The position numbers and the translations under genes are program-made. From contig NZ_JMGA01000041.1 in NCBI RefSeq assembly GCF_000765145.1, forward strand, positions 1 through 64,000: DNA of 64,000 bases, in the 5' to 3' direction. The stretch's first letter is position 1, and each line of letters starts with the position of its first letter. This stretch comes from Desulfosporosinus sp. HMP52. Lineage in GTDB: Bacteria > Bacillota > Desulfitobacteriia > Desulfitobacteriales > Desulfitobacteriaceae. Below the pieces are notes generated by a model. It did no database searches. It had not been told where the DNA came from and saw only the letters and a program-made list of their open reading frames with translations. Shown piece by piece: positions 7,466-16,726 of this stretch.

Positions 7466-8377
7466 ATGGATGGTTTGAGCGGGAAATTATATTTGATTTG
7501 CGCTTTTTCCCTGGCAGGAACCAGCGTCATATCGGCTAGGTTCGTTACGGGAAAGCTGAGCACATTTACAATCACGGCAGTAAGCCTGTTTTTTGCCCTC
7601 GTGTTTTTGCTTCCATTATGCAGAAAACAACTTGTCCGGTATCTTCGCTTAATGTCCTTGCGCAATTTTCTCTTTTTGTCACTACAGGCCTTATGCGGTA
7701 TTTTTCTGTTCCGTATGTTTTTACTATGGGGCCTTCATTATACCGGCTCCGGAGAAGCGGGCATACTCACCGGCGCGACGCCGGCCATAACAGCCCTTCT
7801 GGCTATGATTGTATTAAGGGAGCCGGTCAGCGGCAGAAAACTTGCCGGAATACTCTGTACTGTAGGAGGCATTCTGATCATTCAAGGAGTATTAACGCCG
7901 GGAAAGGGTTTATCCTTAGAACACATCGGCGGGAATCTGCTCGTACTTTGTGCGGCGGCTTGTGAGTCGGCCTTCAATACGCTGTCACGTATTTCCGCTG
8001 TTAAGGCGGCGGCGGACTTGAAAGAACCAGCAAGTCCTCTTGCTCAGACCGCCATTGTATCGGCAATTGCCCTGATTCTCTGCCTGATCCCGGCAGCCTT
8101 TGAGCATCCCTTGAAGGAACTTGCCGGAATCGGCATGATGGAATGGACGGCTCTTCTTTGGTATGGCGTATTTGTAACAGCTCTGGCATTTATCTGCTGG
8201 TACTCTGGCATAAAGCGCTGCGGCGCGTTTACAGCGGCGGCTTTTTCGGGCATGATGCCGCTTACTTCCTTGCTGCTGGCGACTGCAGTGTTAGGCGAAA
8301 GCGCCGGTTACCAGCAGTGGTTGGGCGGTCTTCTTGTAATCTTCGGCATGTTCCTTATCGGGACTGAGGGATTGTGA
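7466..8377 (+). CDS. EamA/DMT-family permease
   Basis: About 303 residues with ten predicted helices in two EamA repeats. The first repeat contains LFFALVFLLPLCR and TGSGEAGILTGATPAITALLAM. The second contains LLWYGVFVTALAFICWYSGIKR and GMMPLTSLLLATAVLGES. The substrate is unknown; divergent pairing with a MocR regulator suggests export or import of an amine or amino-acid-like compound. I chose ATG 7466 because GGAGAG lies eight bases upstream; the in-frame ATG at 7442 has no ribosome site and lies in the operator region. Confidence 0.88.
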   Translation: MDGLSGKLYLICAFSLAGTSVISARFVTGKLSTFTITAVSLFFALVFLLPLCRKQLVRYLRLMSLRNFLFLSLQALCGIFLFRMFLLWGLHYTGSGEAGILTGATPAITALLAMIVLREPVSGRKLAGILCTVGGILIIQGVLTPGKGLSLEHIGGNLLVLCAAACESAFNTLSRISAVKAAADLKEPASPLAQTAIVSAIALILCLIPAAFEHPLKELAGIGMMEWTALLWYGVFVTALAFICWYSGIKRCGAFTAAAFSGMMPLTSLLLATAVLGESAGYQQWLGGLLVIFGMFLIGTEGL

Positions 8378-8411
8378 TAGAATAGTAGCATGAAAAGGGA
8401 GGGTCTGCTTC

Positions 8412-9083
8412 ATGCATAAGATCCTGATTGTTGAAGACGATGCCGTCATTGCCAAAGCGATTAAAAATCATACGGGGACCTGGGGGTGGGAAGGGGAATG
8501 TGTGACCGACTTCGAGCAGGTGATGTCTCTGTTTATCTCTTTCAATCCCCAGCTTGTGCTCCTGGATATTTCGCTGCCCTTTTTCAATGGCTACCACTGG
8601 TGCAGCGAGATTCGCAAGGTGTCCAAGGTACCCATCATCTTTATCTCCTCCGCTTCCGATAACATGAACATCGTCATGGCCATCAATATGGGCGGGGATG
8701 ATTTTATTGCCAAGCCTTTTGATCTGAGTGTCTTGACGGCCAAGGTGCAAGCCATGCTGCGCCGGACCTATGATTTTGCCGGACAGACGGATTTGTTGGA
8801 GCACCGGGGAGCCATCCTTAATACCAGCGATGCTTCCTTAACCTATAATGACAGCAAGGTCGAGTTGAGTAAGAACGATTATAAGATCCTGAAAATGCTG
8901 CTGGAGAATAAAGGGAAGGTCGTGGGCCGTGAAGCAATCATGGCCCGTCTGTGGGAAACGGACAGTTATATCGACGAAAACACTCTGACGGTGAACATGA
9001 CCCGGCTGCGCAAAAAATTGGAGGCTGCAGGGCTGGCCGGATTTATTGTGACCAAAAAAGGGATAGGGTATATGGTGACGTGA
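8412..9083 (+). CDS. OmpR-family response regulator, BceR type
   Basis: 223 residues. The receiver domain (1-115) has the acidic pocket EDD near the start, the phospho-acceptor in LVLLDISLPFFNG and the switch Lys in DFIAKPFD. The C-terminal winged helix (about 130-223) ends RLRKKLEAAGLAGFIVTKKG then IGYMVT. The gene ends one base before the histidine kinase. The sequence style (KAIKNHTGTWGWE) matches regulators paired with intramembrane-sensing kinases that control BceAB-type transporters. Such a transporter is found 7.3 kb downstream at 17422-20179, probably its target and sensor partner. Confidence 0.93.
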   Translation: MHKILIVEDDAVIAKAIKNHTGTWGWEGECVTDFEQVMSLFISFNPQLVLLDISLPFFNGYHWCSEIRKVSKVPIIFISSASDNMNIVMAINMGGDDFIAKPFDLSVLTAKVQAMLRRTYDFAGQTDLLEHRGAILNTSDASLTYNDSKVELSKNDYKILKMLLENKGKVVGREAIMARLWETDSYIDENTLTVNMTRLRKKLEAAGLAGFIVTKKGIGYMVT

Positions 9084-9084
9084 T

Positions 9085-10131
9085 ATGAAAGAGATCAGCC
9101 TAGGGGCAGCGGGGAAGCAGTACCTCCGGGGGCAGAGCTGGGGAATTCTTTTGTACTGCATCTCTGCCGGGGTCTTTGCCTTGGTGTTTTATCTGTATCA
9201 TCTGCCGGCGGAAGCGGTGCTTTATGCTGCTTTGCTCTGTGCCGTCCTGGCTCTCCTGGTTCTGACGGCGGATTTCCATGGCTATTATCAACGCTGTAGA
9301 GTGCTCCGGGATTTGCAGAAACAGATTATGTTCAGCCTGGAAGGGCTCCCTGAGGCTAAGGGATTATTAGAAAAGGAGTATCAGGAGCTGATCACCTCCC
9401 TCTACCGGGATAAGATCAGGCTGGTTTCCCGGGCGGATAATGAGCGGAGGGATTTGGTGGATTATTATACCCTGTGGGCCCATCAGATCAAAACCCCTAT
9501 CGCTGCCATGGGTCTCCTCCTCCAGTCCCTCCCCTCGGCGGAGGACGATGGGAGTACTGCTCAGAGTATGGAGCAGAACAGGGAGCTGGCCATGGAGCTG
9601 TTTAAAATTGAACAGTATGTGGAAATGGTGCTCCAATACCTGCGACTGGAGAGCCCTTCTTCCGATTTTGTGCTGAAACGCTATGCTTTGGATGATATCG
9701 TCCGGCAGGCGGTGCGCAAATATGCCAAGATGTTTATCCGTAAGAAGATCAGCCTGGATTTCTCCCAGCTGAACTGTGAGGTGCTGACGGATGAAAAATG
9801 GCTGGTGTTTGTCATTGAGCAGATCTTGTCTAATGCTTTGAAGTACACCACCCGGGGGAAGATCTCCATTTATCTGGAAAGGGACGATGCCAAAACCCTG
9901 GTGATCGCCGATACAGGGATAGGCATTGCCGGGGAAGACCTGCCCCGTGTCTTTGAAAAAGGCTTTACCGGTTATAACGGCCGTAGGGATAAAAAGTCCA
10001 CCGGGATCGGTCTTTATCTGTGCCGGCGGATTCTGACCCAGCTGTCCCACACCATTGTGATTGAAGGGGAGCCGGGCAAGGGCACAAAAGTGAAGATCGG
10101 CTTGGATAGGGTGGATATGGTGCTGGAGTGA
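9085..10131 (+). CDS. Intramembrane-sensing histidine kinase, BceS type
   Basis: 348 residues. Two closely spaced N-terminal helices (about 20-60: GILLYCISAGVFALVFYLYH, VLYAALLCAVLALLVLTAD) have almost no extracellular loop, the hallmark of BceS-type kinases, which sense through their partner transporter. The H-box is YYTLWAHQIKTPIAAM (His about 135), the N-box is EQILSNALKYT, and the G-boxes are DTGIGIAGEDL and STGIGLYLCRRI. It is translationally linked to the response regulator upstream (one-base gap). Confidence 0.94.
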   Translation: MKEISLGAAGKQYLRGQSWGILLYCISAGVFALVFYLYHLPAEAVLYAALLCAVLALLVLTADFHGYYQRCRVLRDLQKQIMFSLEGLPEAKGLLEKEYQELITSLYRDKIRLVSRADNERRDLVDYYTLWAHQIKTPIAAMGLLLQSLPSAEDDGSTAQSMEQNRELAMELFKIEQYVEMVLQYLRLESPSSDFVLKRYALDDIVRQAVRKYAKMFIRKKISLDFSQLNCEVLTDEKWLVFVIEQILSNALKYTTRGKISIYLERDDAKTLVIADTGIGIAGEDLPRVFEKGFTGYNGRRDKKSTGIGLYLCRRILTQLSHTIVIEGEPGKGTKVKIGLDRVDMVLE

Positions 10132-10200
10132 ATCTAAAGGGCACTGGGGTAGATTGTCAAAAATAAATCGGTTTTGATTGAAACGATGAGTAGTCGAATA

Positions 10201-10270
10201 GGCCTATCCAAAAGATGATTTGGAAGCTGATACCAATTGAAATAAGGAGCTGAGACTAGTTGCTTCTTTT
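10201..10270 (+). repeat. Partial copy of the ABC-exporter leader
   Basis: This 70-bp stretch is almost identical to 13007-13076, including the AAGGAG ribosome site and the TTG start codon plus first codons of the ABC exporter gene there. Here the reading diverges after about four codons, so the copy is a gene-less leader. See the duplication finding. Confidence 0.85.
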
Positions 10271-10424
10271 AGTTAGTATCAGGGATAAGAATAAAATCTG
10301 TGAACTAAAAGAGAGGGTGTAACCTGGGAAGATTCTCCCGTACTTCGGAAAATTGAAGGACGGGAGTTTTATATTCGTGACATAAACATGGGGAACCAAA
10401 CTCCTCTAACGGACAGAGCAGTTT

Positions 10425-10448
10425 AAATTGGTCACTGGTGACCAATTT
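10425..10448. promoter_or_regulatory. 24-bp palindrome upstream of the padR promoter
   Basis: AAATTGGTCAC and GTGACCAATTT are perfect inverted repeats around the two bases TG. It ends eight bases before the -35 box, so it could bind a second, different regulator, or an activator. Confidence 0.6.
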
Positions 10449-10455
10449 AGCATAA

Positions 10456-10484
10456 TTGACAAAGAAAAGTTTCTTGAGTAATAT
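10456..10484 (+). promoter_or_regulatory. Sigma-A promoter of padR
   Basis: TTGACA (10456-10461), 17-bp spacer, TAATAT (10479-10484). The -10 box is the left edge of the 40-bp operator palindrome. Confidence 0.85.
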
Positions 10485-10518
10485 TATGTCATGCGATATA
10501 TCGCATGACATAATATTA
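10479..10518. promoter_or_regulatory. Perfect 40-bp PadR operator palindrome
   Basis: The 20-nt left arm (TAATATTATGTCATGCGATA) is followed without spacer by its exact reverse complement. It contains the ATGT...ACAT core seen in PadR operators, covers the -10 and start region, and ends just before the padR ribosome site. Autorepression is therefore likely. Confidence 0.85.
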
Positions 10519-10532
10519 AGGAGTGGGATAAT

Positions 10533-10838
10533 GTGTCCTATTCAGGGAACCCGATGACGGAAGCAATGTATTATATACTCTTGGCTTTAATGAATCCTAA
10601 TCATGGCTATCAACTAATGGCTGCAATTGAACAAGTATCAAATGGGCGGATAAAAATGGGACCGGGAACGTTGTATGGCGTTCTCACAAGACTGCAAAAA
10701 GATAATCTCATTGAAATATTAAGTGATGATGGCAGAAGGAAGACCTACGCTATTACGGAAGAAGGCAGAGCTGCCCTCAAAGCAGACTATGAAAGGTTAA
10801 AAGACATGATTCAGGATGGAAGAATATTAGAGGGGTGA
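10533..10838 (+). CDS. PadR-family transcriptional regulator
   Basis: 101 residues: a PadR winged helix-turn-helix (TEAMYYILLALMNPNHGYQL, GPGTLYGVLTRLQKDNLI, DGRRKTYAITEEGRAAL). GTG start with AAGGAG upstream. It is followed seven bases later by a DUF2812 protein, the usual two-gene PadR-s1/DUF2812 arrangement in Firmicutes. The perfect palindrome over its own promoter indicates autoregulation of both genes. Confidence 0.95.
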   Translation: MSYSGNPMTEAMYYILLALMNPNHGYQLMAAIEQVSNGRIKMGPGTLYGVLTRLQKDNLIEILSDDGRRKTYAITEEGRAALKADYERLKDMIQDGRILEG

Positions 10839-10844
10839 ATATAG

Positions 10845-12032
10845 ATGGGCAAGATAGTAAGAAGGCTTATGCTTGACGATATCTATGCTATCGGCCGGAA
10901 TGAGAGCTGGTTTTCTGATATGGCAAGAAAAGGTCTGCATTTAAAGAAAATTGGTCGTCTATTTGTCTATTTTGAAAAAGGAGAACCAAAGGAAACCAAA
11001 TATAGAATCGATTATCTAAAGGAAGCACCTTCCCAGGAACAACTGGATGTTTATTATGATTGCGGTTGGAATTTTATCGCAAAGAACGGTTATTTCTATG
11101 TGTTTTCTGCTGATGAGAAATCCTGCATCACTGAGCTGCATACTGACCCAGTTGAGCGAGGTTTTGCCCTGTCAGAATTAAACCAGCGACTGAGAAATAA
11201 TTTAATCATTCTATCCATTGCAATGGTGGTTTTCTTGGGAATAATGATCAGCGTCTATTATTTTAACGACGAGCCCTTTTTATTTATGATAAAAGGTCAA
11301 TTTGTCCAGCAGATGTTCATTGTGATTGTTGAGCTGTACGTTTTTTATTCTGTAATTCGCAACTATAGAGTAGTTCGCAAACTCAAACAATCTCTGCTCC
11401 AGGGTGCAGAAATTGATCATAACCAGGATTATAGAAAAGCCAGGTTATTGGGAGGTATATGGGCAGGTGTATTTTTACCCATGGCCTTATTTACAATTAT
11501 CATACCAGTTGTTGATATTGCTAGAAGCAATGACTATACGCTTCCGGAAGGCAATATTAATCTACCAATTATCAGGCTTGCAGAAATAGAAAAAAGCCCA
11601 AATCTTAGGCGGGAAACAGGTTATCATGATAATGTTGATCGGGAAAATAGGGTCAGCTTCGATTGGAGCCTGCTGGCGCCTGTTCAATATGAAATCGATG
11701 AACATGGAGTTGTCAACGGCGAAATGTGGGGAGATAACAGCGGTGTATATTCTCCGAGTATCACCACTCGATACTATATGCTGACTTTTGGGAGCATGGC
11801 AGAAAACCTTACTCTTGATCTTATTAATCGCTATGTTTGGCGTGATAACAGTGAAGTTAAGGAGGTTAATCACCGGTCCTTTGATAAACTATATATGGTA
11901 GAGGATGGAATCCGCAAACAGATCTTTGCCTATTTGGATAATCAAGTAGTTCATGTTACCTATTATGGGGAAGAGAGAATAGAGGATATTATACCGCCCC
12001 TTGCCCAAAAGATGAATGAGGTGATTCCATGA
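10845..12032 (+). CDS. DUF2812 membrane protein
   Basis: 395 residues. The N-terminal about 110 residues are a DUF2812 domain (WFSDMARKGLHLKKIGRLFV, KYRIDYLKEAPSQEQLDVY, GWNFIAKNGYFYVFS). Three membrane spans follow: about 122-140 (NLIILSIAMVVFLGIMISVY), about 158-175, and about 200-222 (IWAGVFLPMALFTIIIPVV). A C-terminal domain of about 160 residues follows, probably extracytoplasmic. DUF2812 proteins are co-encoded with PadR regulators and are thought to be envelope-stress or anti-sigma-like membrane partners; no biochemical role is established. Co-transcribed with padR. Confidence 0.9.
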   Translation: MGKIVRRLMLDDIYAIGRNESWFSDMARKGLHLKKIGRLFVYFEKGEPKETKYRIDYLKEAPSQEQLDVYYDCGWNFIAKNGYFYVFSADEKSCITELHTDPVERGFALSELNQRLRNNLIILSIAMVVFLGIMISVYYFNDEPFLFMIKGQFVQQMFIVIVELYVFYSVIRNYRVVRKLKQSLLQGAEIDHNQDYRKARLLGGIWAGVFLPMALFTIIIPVVDIARSNDYTLPEGNINLPIIRLAEIEKSPNLRRETGYHDNVDRENRVSFDWSLLAPVQYEIDEHGVVNGEMWGDNSGVYSPSITTRYYMLTFGSMAENLTLDLINRYVWRDNSEVKEVNHRSFDKLYMVEDGIRKQIFAYLDNQVVHVTYYGEERIEDIIPPLAQKMNEVIP

Positions 12033-12151
12033 AACCAATTTTACATACGGAAATATTTACCTTTCCGTGATATAATGGTATTATCTCATTGATAAATGTC
12101 TCAATGGCTAGGTGGAGAGGATCGTTATTTTGAATAAAGGAGAGTGCCATT

Positions 12152-12730
12152 ATGCCATTACCCCAAAAAGAAAGACAATACACGTATGCAGACTACCTAG
12201 CATGGCCTGAAGATGAAAGAGTAGAAATCATTGAGGGTGTACCGTATATGCAAGCAACTCCTTCACCAGAACATCAGGAGATATCCATGAATTTATCTAC
12301 TCAGATTTCAGTCTACTTAAAGGGGAAACCCTGTAAAGTTTATGCAGCACCATTCTCTGTTAGGTTAATTAAGAGTGACGAAAAGGAAGACGAAGACATT
12401 AAGAATGTTTTTGAGCCTGACATTACTGTTGTATGTGACCAATCTAAAATTGATAAACAAGGTTGCAAGGGTATACCCGACTTGATAATTGAAATTATTT
12501 CTCCATCTTCGATTAAACATGACAGGGTTACCAAGTTTAATCAGTATGAAAAAGCTGGAGTTTTAGAATACTGGATTGTGGAGCCAGAAGGTAAACTTGT
12601 AAGTGTATTCTTATTGCAAAGTAACGGTAGGTATGGTAGGCCAGAAATATACACAGATGAGGAAAAAATAAATGTATCGATATTTCCAGATTTAACGGTA
12701 GATTTGAATGCGGTGTTTCCTTCTGTTTAA
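12152..12730 (+). CDS. Uma2-family (DUF820) restriction-endonuclease-fold protein
   Basis: 192 residues, the usual length for Uma2/DUF820 PD-(D/E)xK proteins. Visible motifs are ADYLAWPEDERVEIIEGV, PEHQEISMNL, FEPDITVVCD with the catalytic-type Asp, PDLIIEIISPSS with the E-x-x motif, and FNQYEKAGVLEYWIVEPE. The function of the family is unsettled. It has AAAGGAGA at the ribosome site and seems monocistronic. Two other Uma2 genes are present (53169-53753, 59911-60636), plus the tail of a fourth at 50083. Confidence 0.92.
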   Translation: MPLPQKERQYTYADYLAWPEDERVEIIEGVPYMQATPSPEHQEISMNLSTQISVYLKGKPCKVYAAPFSVRLIKSDEKEDEDIKNVFEPDITVVCDQSKIDKQGCKGIPDLIIEIISPSSIKHDRVTKFNQYEKAGVLEYWIVEPEGKLVSVFLLQSNGRYGRPEIYTDEEKINVSIFPDLTVDLNAVFPSV

Positions 12731-12781
12731 TAAGGTAGGATACGATGACGGAGTGAACTCGTTTGGCTGAATAAAATGATG

Positions 12782-12900
12782 ATCTACCTTAGAAAAGGGT
12801 AAGTTTAAACTGGAAAATGTAAGCCAAAGTTATGGCAAGGCATTTTCCAGTTTTGCTATACTGAACCTACTCAGCAAAGGAGGTTCTTCTTGATAACCAT
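12782..12900 (+). repeat. Gene-less copy of the bceA promoter/leader
   Basis: About 119 bp nearly identical to 17310-17421: the CTTAC/GTAAG motif, the 13-bp inverted repeat AAACTGGAAAATG...CATTTTCCAGTTT, the -10 TATACT and the AAAGGAGG ribosome site. The following sequence (TTGATAACCATG...) no longer encodes the ABC ATPase. Confidence 0.88.
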
Positions 12901-13006
12901 GTCGTCACCTTTTATAGATTCCAGACAGAATATCTGTTCAAAACTGTTCTCTCCATGGTAAATAGGGCAAAGAATGTTAAGATGGCAATTAATCCATTTT
13001 GTATTG

Positions 13007-13076
13007 GGCCTATCCAAAAGATGATGTGGAAGCTGATACCAATTGAAATAAGGAGCTGAGACTAGTTGCTTCTTTT
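13007..13076 (+). repeat. Leader copy directly in front of the ABC exporter
   Basis: Functional counterpart of the repeat at 10201-10270: one or two mismatches over about 68 bp. It includes the AAGGAG ribosome site and TTG start of the exporter gene. Confidence 0.85.
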
Positions 13077-14820
13077 TAAAGATCTTATGTGGTTTTTTAA
13101 GCAGGAGAAAAAAGGCTATATCTTAGGGATCATTGTCTTAGTCCTGGTCGCTTTGCTAAATTTATTACCTCCTTATGTTGTTCGTGTTATTGTCGATGAA
13201 GTCAGTCGCGGGGCCCTAAGGTCGGAATCCTTGCTTTATTGGACGCTGATCCTTGCCGGGATAGGTTTGGCCGTTTATGCTTTGCGCTTTTCCTGGCGGT
13301 TAATGATATTTGGAGCGGCAAGCCGTTTAAGCAGGTTGCTTAGAAAGCAGCTTTTTGATCACTTTACCCTGATGTCCCCGCAATTTTATCAAAAGCATCG
13401 CACCGGTGATTTAATGGCTCATGCCACCAATGACATCCAAGCCGTTGAAATGACTGCCGGCATGGGGGTCTTGACTTTTGTGGACTCCATAATAACCGGG
13501 GGGTTAGTGGTTTTATCAATGGCTGCATTTATCAGTTGGAAACTAACCCTTATTGCCCTCTTGCCAATGCCCCTGATGGCTTGGTCTACCAGCCGTTATG
13601 GGACAATGCTGCACAACCGGTTTCACCATGCCCAAGCCGCCTTTTCTGATCTTAACAATAAAGTGCTGGAAAACATTAATGGGATGAGAGTTGTCAAAGC
13701 CTTCGGAGAAGAAGAGGCAGAATTAGAAGCTTTTCGCGGGTTATCCGAGGATGTGGCGGCGAAGAACCTGGCTGTTGCCAAAGTAGATGCCCTCTTTGAC
13801 CCGACAATCCAGCTGATTATTGGGCTTTCTTTTTTTCTGGCCCTTATTTTTGGCTCAATTGACGTGATTCATGGAAAATTAACCTTCGGGCAGCTGACTC
13901 AGTTTACCATCTATTTAGGCCAATTTATCTGGCCCATGCTCGCTTTCGGCTGGCTGTTCAACATTCTTGAACGGGGCAGAGCCTCCTATGACCGAATAGA
14001 GAGGCTATTGAAGATTAAGCAAACAATCCAGGAAAAAGAGGAGGCCCTTAGCCGCTTCAACAATGGTGATGTCATCTATAAAGGAGCTTCTTTTACGTAT
14101 CCCGGAAGCAATACACCCATTTTGCAAAATATCAGTGTCCGGGTGGAGCAGGGGCAAACCCTGGGGATTGTCGGTAAAACAGGGAGCGGGAAGACAATTT
14201 TTTTGCGCCTGCTTCTGCGGGAGTTTGATCTTAACCAGGGAGATCTGCAAATAGGCAGCACGTCGATTTACGATGTAACCGTGGAATCTTTGCGCAGTAA
14301 AATAGGTTATGTGCCTCAAGATAGTTTTCTGTTCTCCACGACCATTGCTGAAAATATTGCTTTAGGCAAACCGGAGGCCTCTTTAGAGGAAATTCATCAG
14401 GCAGCAGAAATTGCCGATATTCACGCAGACGTGCTGAGTTTTCCCGAGGGGTATGGCACCTTGGTTGGTGACCGAGGGGTTACTCTTTCAGGAGGGCAGA
14501 AGCAGAGGATATCTATTGCCCGGGCCCTTTTGCTGGAACCGGAAATTCTCATTTTAGACGACTCATTATCGGCAGTAGATGCGAAAACCGAGAAAAGGAT
14601 TTTAGAGAGCCTGGGGAAAATGCGGGTCCAAAAAACTACCTTTATATCCTCTCATCGTCTTAGCGCCGTCGAAGAAGCAGACCTAATCATCGTGCTTAAA
14701 GACGGACAAATCACAGAACAAGGTTCCCATCCGGAACTGATGGCTCTTAAGGGCTGGTATGCTGCTACCTATCGAAGGCAGCAGTTGGAATCCTTGCTTG
14801 CAGAGGGGGAGAAGCATTGA
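13066..14820 (+). CDS. Heterodimeric ABC exporter, degenerate-site half (BmrC/YheI type)
   Basis: 584 residues: a six-helix transmembrane domain (about 1-310), then a nucleotide-binding domain with Walker A GKTGSGKTIFL, signature LSGGQKQRISIARAL, Walker B ILILDDSLSAVD and H-loop ISSHRL. The residue after Walker B is Asp rather than the catalytic Glu, which marks the non-hydrolysing half of a heterodimer. Its partner has the complementary pattern. TTG start with AAGGAG. The stop is one base before the partner's ATG. These exporters handle drugs or lipids in the cytoplasmic membrane. Confidence 0.94.
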   Translation: MLLFKDLMWFFKQEKKGYILGIIVLVLVALLNLLPPYVVRVIVDEVSRGALRSESLLYWTLILAGIGLAVYALRFSWRLMIFGAASRLSRLLRKQLFDHFTLMSPQFYQKHRTGDLMAHATNDIQAVEMTAGMGVLTFVDSIITGGLVVLSMAAFISWKLTLIALLPMPLMAWSTSRYGTMLHNRFHHAQAAFSDLNNKVLENINGMRVVKAFGEEEAELEAFRGLSEDVAAKNLAVAKVDALFDPTIQLIIGLSFFLALIFGSIDVIHGKLTFGQLTQFTIYLGQFIWPMLAFGWLFNILERGRASYDRIERLLKIKQTIQEKEEALSRFNNGDVIYKGASFTYPGSNTPILQNISVRVEQGQTLGIVGKTGSGKTIFLRLLLREFDLNQGDLQIGSTSIYDVTVESLRSKIGYVPQDSFLFSTTIAENIALGKPEASLEEIHQAAEIADIHADVLSFPEGYGTLVGDRGVTLSGGQKQRISIARALLLEPEILILDDSLSAVDAKTEKRILESLGKMRVQKTTFISSHRLSAVEEADLIIVLKDGQITEQGSHPELMALKGWYAATYRRQQLESLLAEGEKH

Positions 14821-14821
14821 G

Positions 14822-16567
14822 ATGGTGATCCGACGCTTACTGAACTATCTTATCCCTCATCAAAAAGCTTTGACCTGGGCTTCTTTCATTCTGATCCTGG
14901 CTACCTTTGCCGATGTCATCGGTCCGGTTCTGGTTAAGGTTTTTCTCGATCAGCACTTAGTTCCCCGCTCCTTTGACCGGGGGGCCTTGATCATTCTCGC
15001 CTCAAGCTATCTGGGGCTGAACATACTGTCGGCAATATTACACTATTATCAATTAGTCAGCTTCAACGAAATTGCCTTGAAAATCGTCCGGCAGCTGCGA
15101 ATTGATGTTTTCTCTCATGTACAAAACCTGGAGTTTAAGGTTTTCGACAATACTCCCGCCGGGGCCTTAATTTCGCGCATAACCAATGATACGGAAGCCA
15201 TTAAAGAGCTGTTTGTGGGGGTTTTAGCGGCCTTTGTCCAGAATATGGTTTTCATGCTGGGCGTTTTTGTGGCTATGTTTTATTTAGATGTTCGTTTAGC
15301 CTGTTTTTGTCTGATCTTACTGCCGATGATTATCATCCTGATGATATCTTACCGCAAAGTAAGTACCAAGGTTTACCGAAGGCTGCGCCAGGAACTTAGT
15401 CATCTTAATGCCAAACTGAATGAATCCGTCCAGGGAATGAATATCATCCAGGCTCTGCGCCAGGAGAAGCGCTTTCGCCGGGAATTTCAGACCATCAGCA
15501 ATAATTACTACCGGGAAGAGATGGTTAATATTCGTTTAGAAGGCCTTTTTGTCCGGCCGGCGGTTGACCTGATCTATACCTGGGCTTTAATCATGGTTTT
15601 AAATTACTTTGGGTTCCAATCGTTGACGGGGCCCATTGAAATAGGGGTGCTTTACGCTTTTATTAACTACCTGGACCGTTTCTTTGAACCTGTCAACATG
15701 ATGATGGAGCGTTTGACCCAATTTCAACAATCTTTCGTTGCTGCCGAGCGGGTTTTTGAATTATTGGATGACCGGCGAATAACTCCCAAGGGCAGCTCTG
15801 TGGATTCTCCTGGGATCAGTCAGGGAAAAATTGAATTTAACGATGTCAGTTTCTCTTATGATGGCGACAAGGGGGCAAAGGTCTTAAAATCAATCAGCTT
15901 CACCGCCTACCCAGGGCAAACTGTCGCTTTAGTCGGGCATACAGGCAGCGGTAAAAGTACCGTTGCTAACCTGCTCATGGGGTTCTATCCGGTCACTCAA
16001 GGAGAAATTCTCATCGATGGAGTTTCCCTTTCCCGGCACTCCCATCAAGAGCTGCGTTCAAAAGTAGGGCTGGTTGCCCAAGACCCCTTCTTATTCGCAG
16101 GTACTATTTCCAGTAATATTGCCTTGGCCAGATCTGAGATTGGGGAAAAGGAAGTTCGGGAAGCTATTTCCTTTGTTCAGGCCGAAGATTTTATTGACAA
16201 GCTGCCCCAGGGACTTGAAGAGCCCATGGGAGAACGGGGGACAACGTTATCCAGCGGACAGCGCCAACTGATCTGTTTTGCCCGGACTATGGCCGGCAAT
16301 CCCCAGATACTGGTCTTAGATGAAGCAACAGCCAGCGTGGATACTGAAACAGAGGAAGCTATTCAAAAGGCTTTAAGAAAGATGCGCCAAGGCCGGACAA
16401 CTATCGCTATTGCTCACCGGCTTTCAACCATTCAGGATGCCGACCTGATTTTAGTCCTTCACCATGGCAAAATTGTGGAGAGGGGAACGCATGCCGAACT
16501 TTTGGCTCAAGAAGGGTTATATTATAAGATGTTTATGCTCCAGCATGGGAGCAAAGAAAAAGAATAA
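14822..16567 (+). CDS. Heterodimeric ABC exporter, catalytic half (BmrD/YheH type)
   Basis: 581 residues from ATG 14822, which has GAGGGGGAG upstream; the longer frame from 14759 runs inside the previous gene. Transmembrane domain about 1-320; nucleotide-binding domain with Walker A GHTGSGKSTVAN, Walker B ILVLDEATASVD with the catalytic Glu, and H-loop AIAHRL. Its signature is LSSGQRQLICFAR, altered at the third position. Consensus Walker B here and consensus signature in the partner together build one good and one poor ATP site, as in BmrCD and TM287/288. Confidence 0.95.
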   Translation: MVIRRLLNYLIPHQKALTWASFILILATFADVIGPVLVKVFLDQHLVPRSFDRGALIILASSYLGLNILSAILHYYQLVSFNEIALKIVRQLRIDVFSHVQNLEFKVFDNTPAGALISRITNDTEAIKELFVGVLAAFVQNMVFMLGVFVAMFYLDVRLACFCLILLPMIIILMISYRKVSTKVYRRLRQELSHLNAKLNESVQGMNIIQALRQEKRFRREFQTISNNYYREEMVNIRLEGLFVRPAVDLIYTWALIMVLNYFGFQSLTGPIEIGVLYAFINYLDRFFEPVNMMMERLTQFQQSFVAAERVFELLDDRRITPKGSSVDSPGISQGKIEFNDVSFSYDGDKGAKVLKSISFTAYPGQTVALVGHTGSGKSTVANLLMGFYPVTQGEILIDGVSLSRHSHQELRSKVGLVAQDPFLFAGTISSNIALARSEIGEKEVREAISFVQAEDFIDKLPQGLEEPMGERGTTLSSGQRQLICFARTMAGNPQILVLDEATASVDTETEEAIQKALRKMRQGRTTIAIAHRLSTIQDADLILVLHHGKIVERGTHAELLAQEGLYYKMFMLQHGSKEKE

Positions 16568-16726
16568 GATGTAATTTCGGAGGAAATCTTTTGCAAAGCT
16601 TGCCCAAAATGCAAAGCTATGACTTGTTGATTTCTCATGGCTATGCAAAACCAAAGTTTGAACAGAAATATGCCGATTCCGGCTGGCAAGAGTGGATTTG
16701 TAAAAATATGATGCGAGGAAAAAGGC

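Noticed and set aside
8355-8804. 149-codon minus-strand frame antisense to the response regulator
   Set aside because: A shadow of a clear OmpR-family gene; third-position composition explains the opening.
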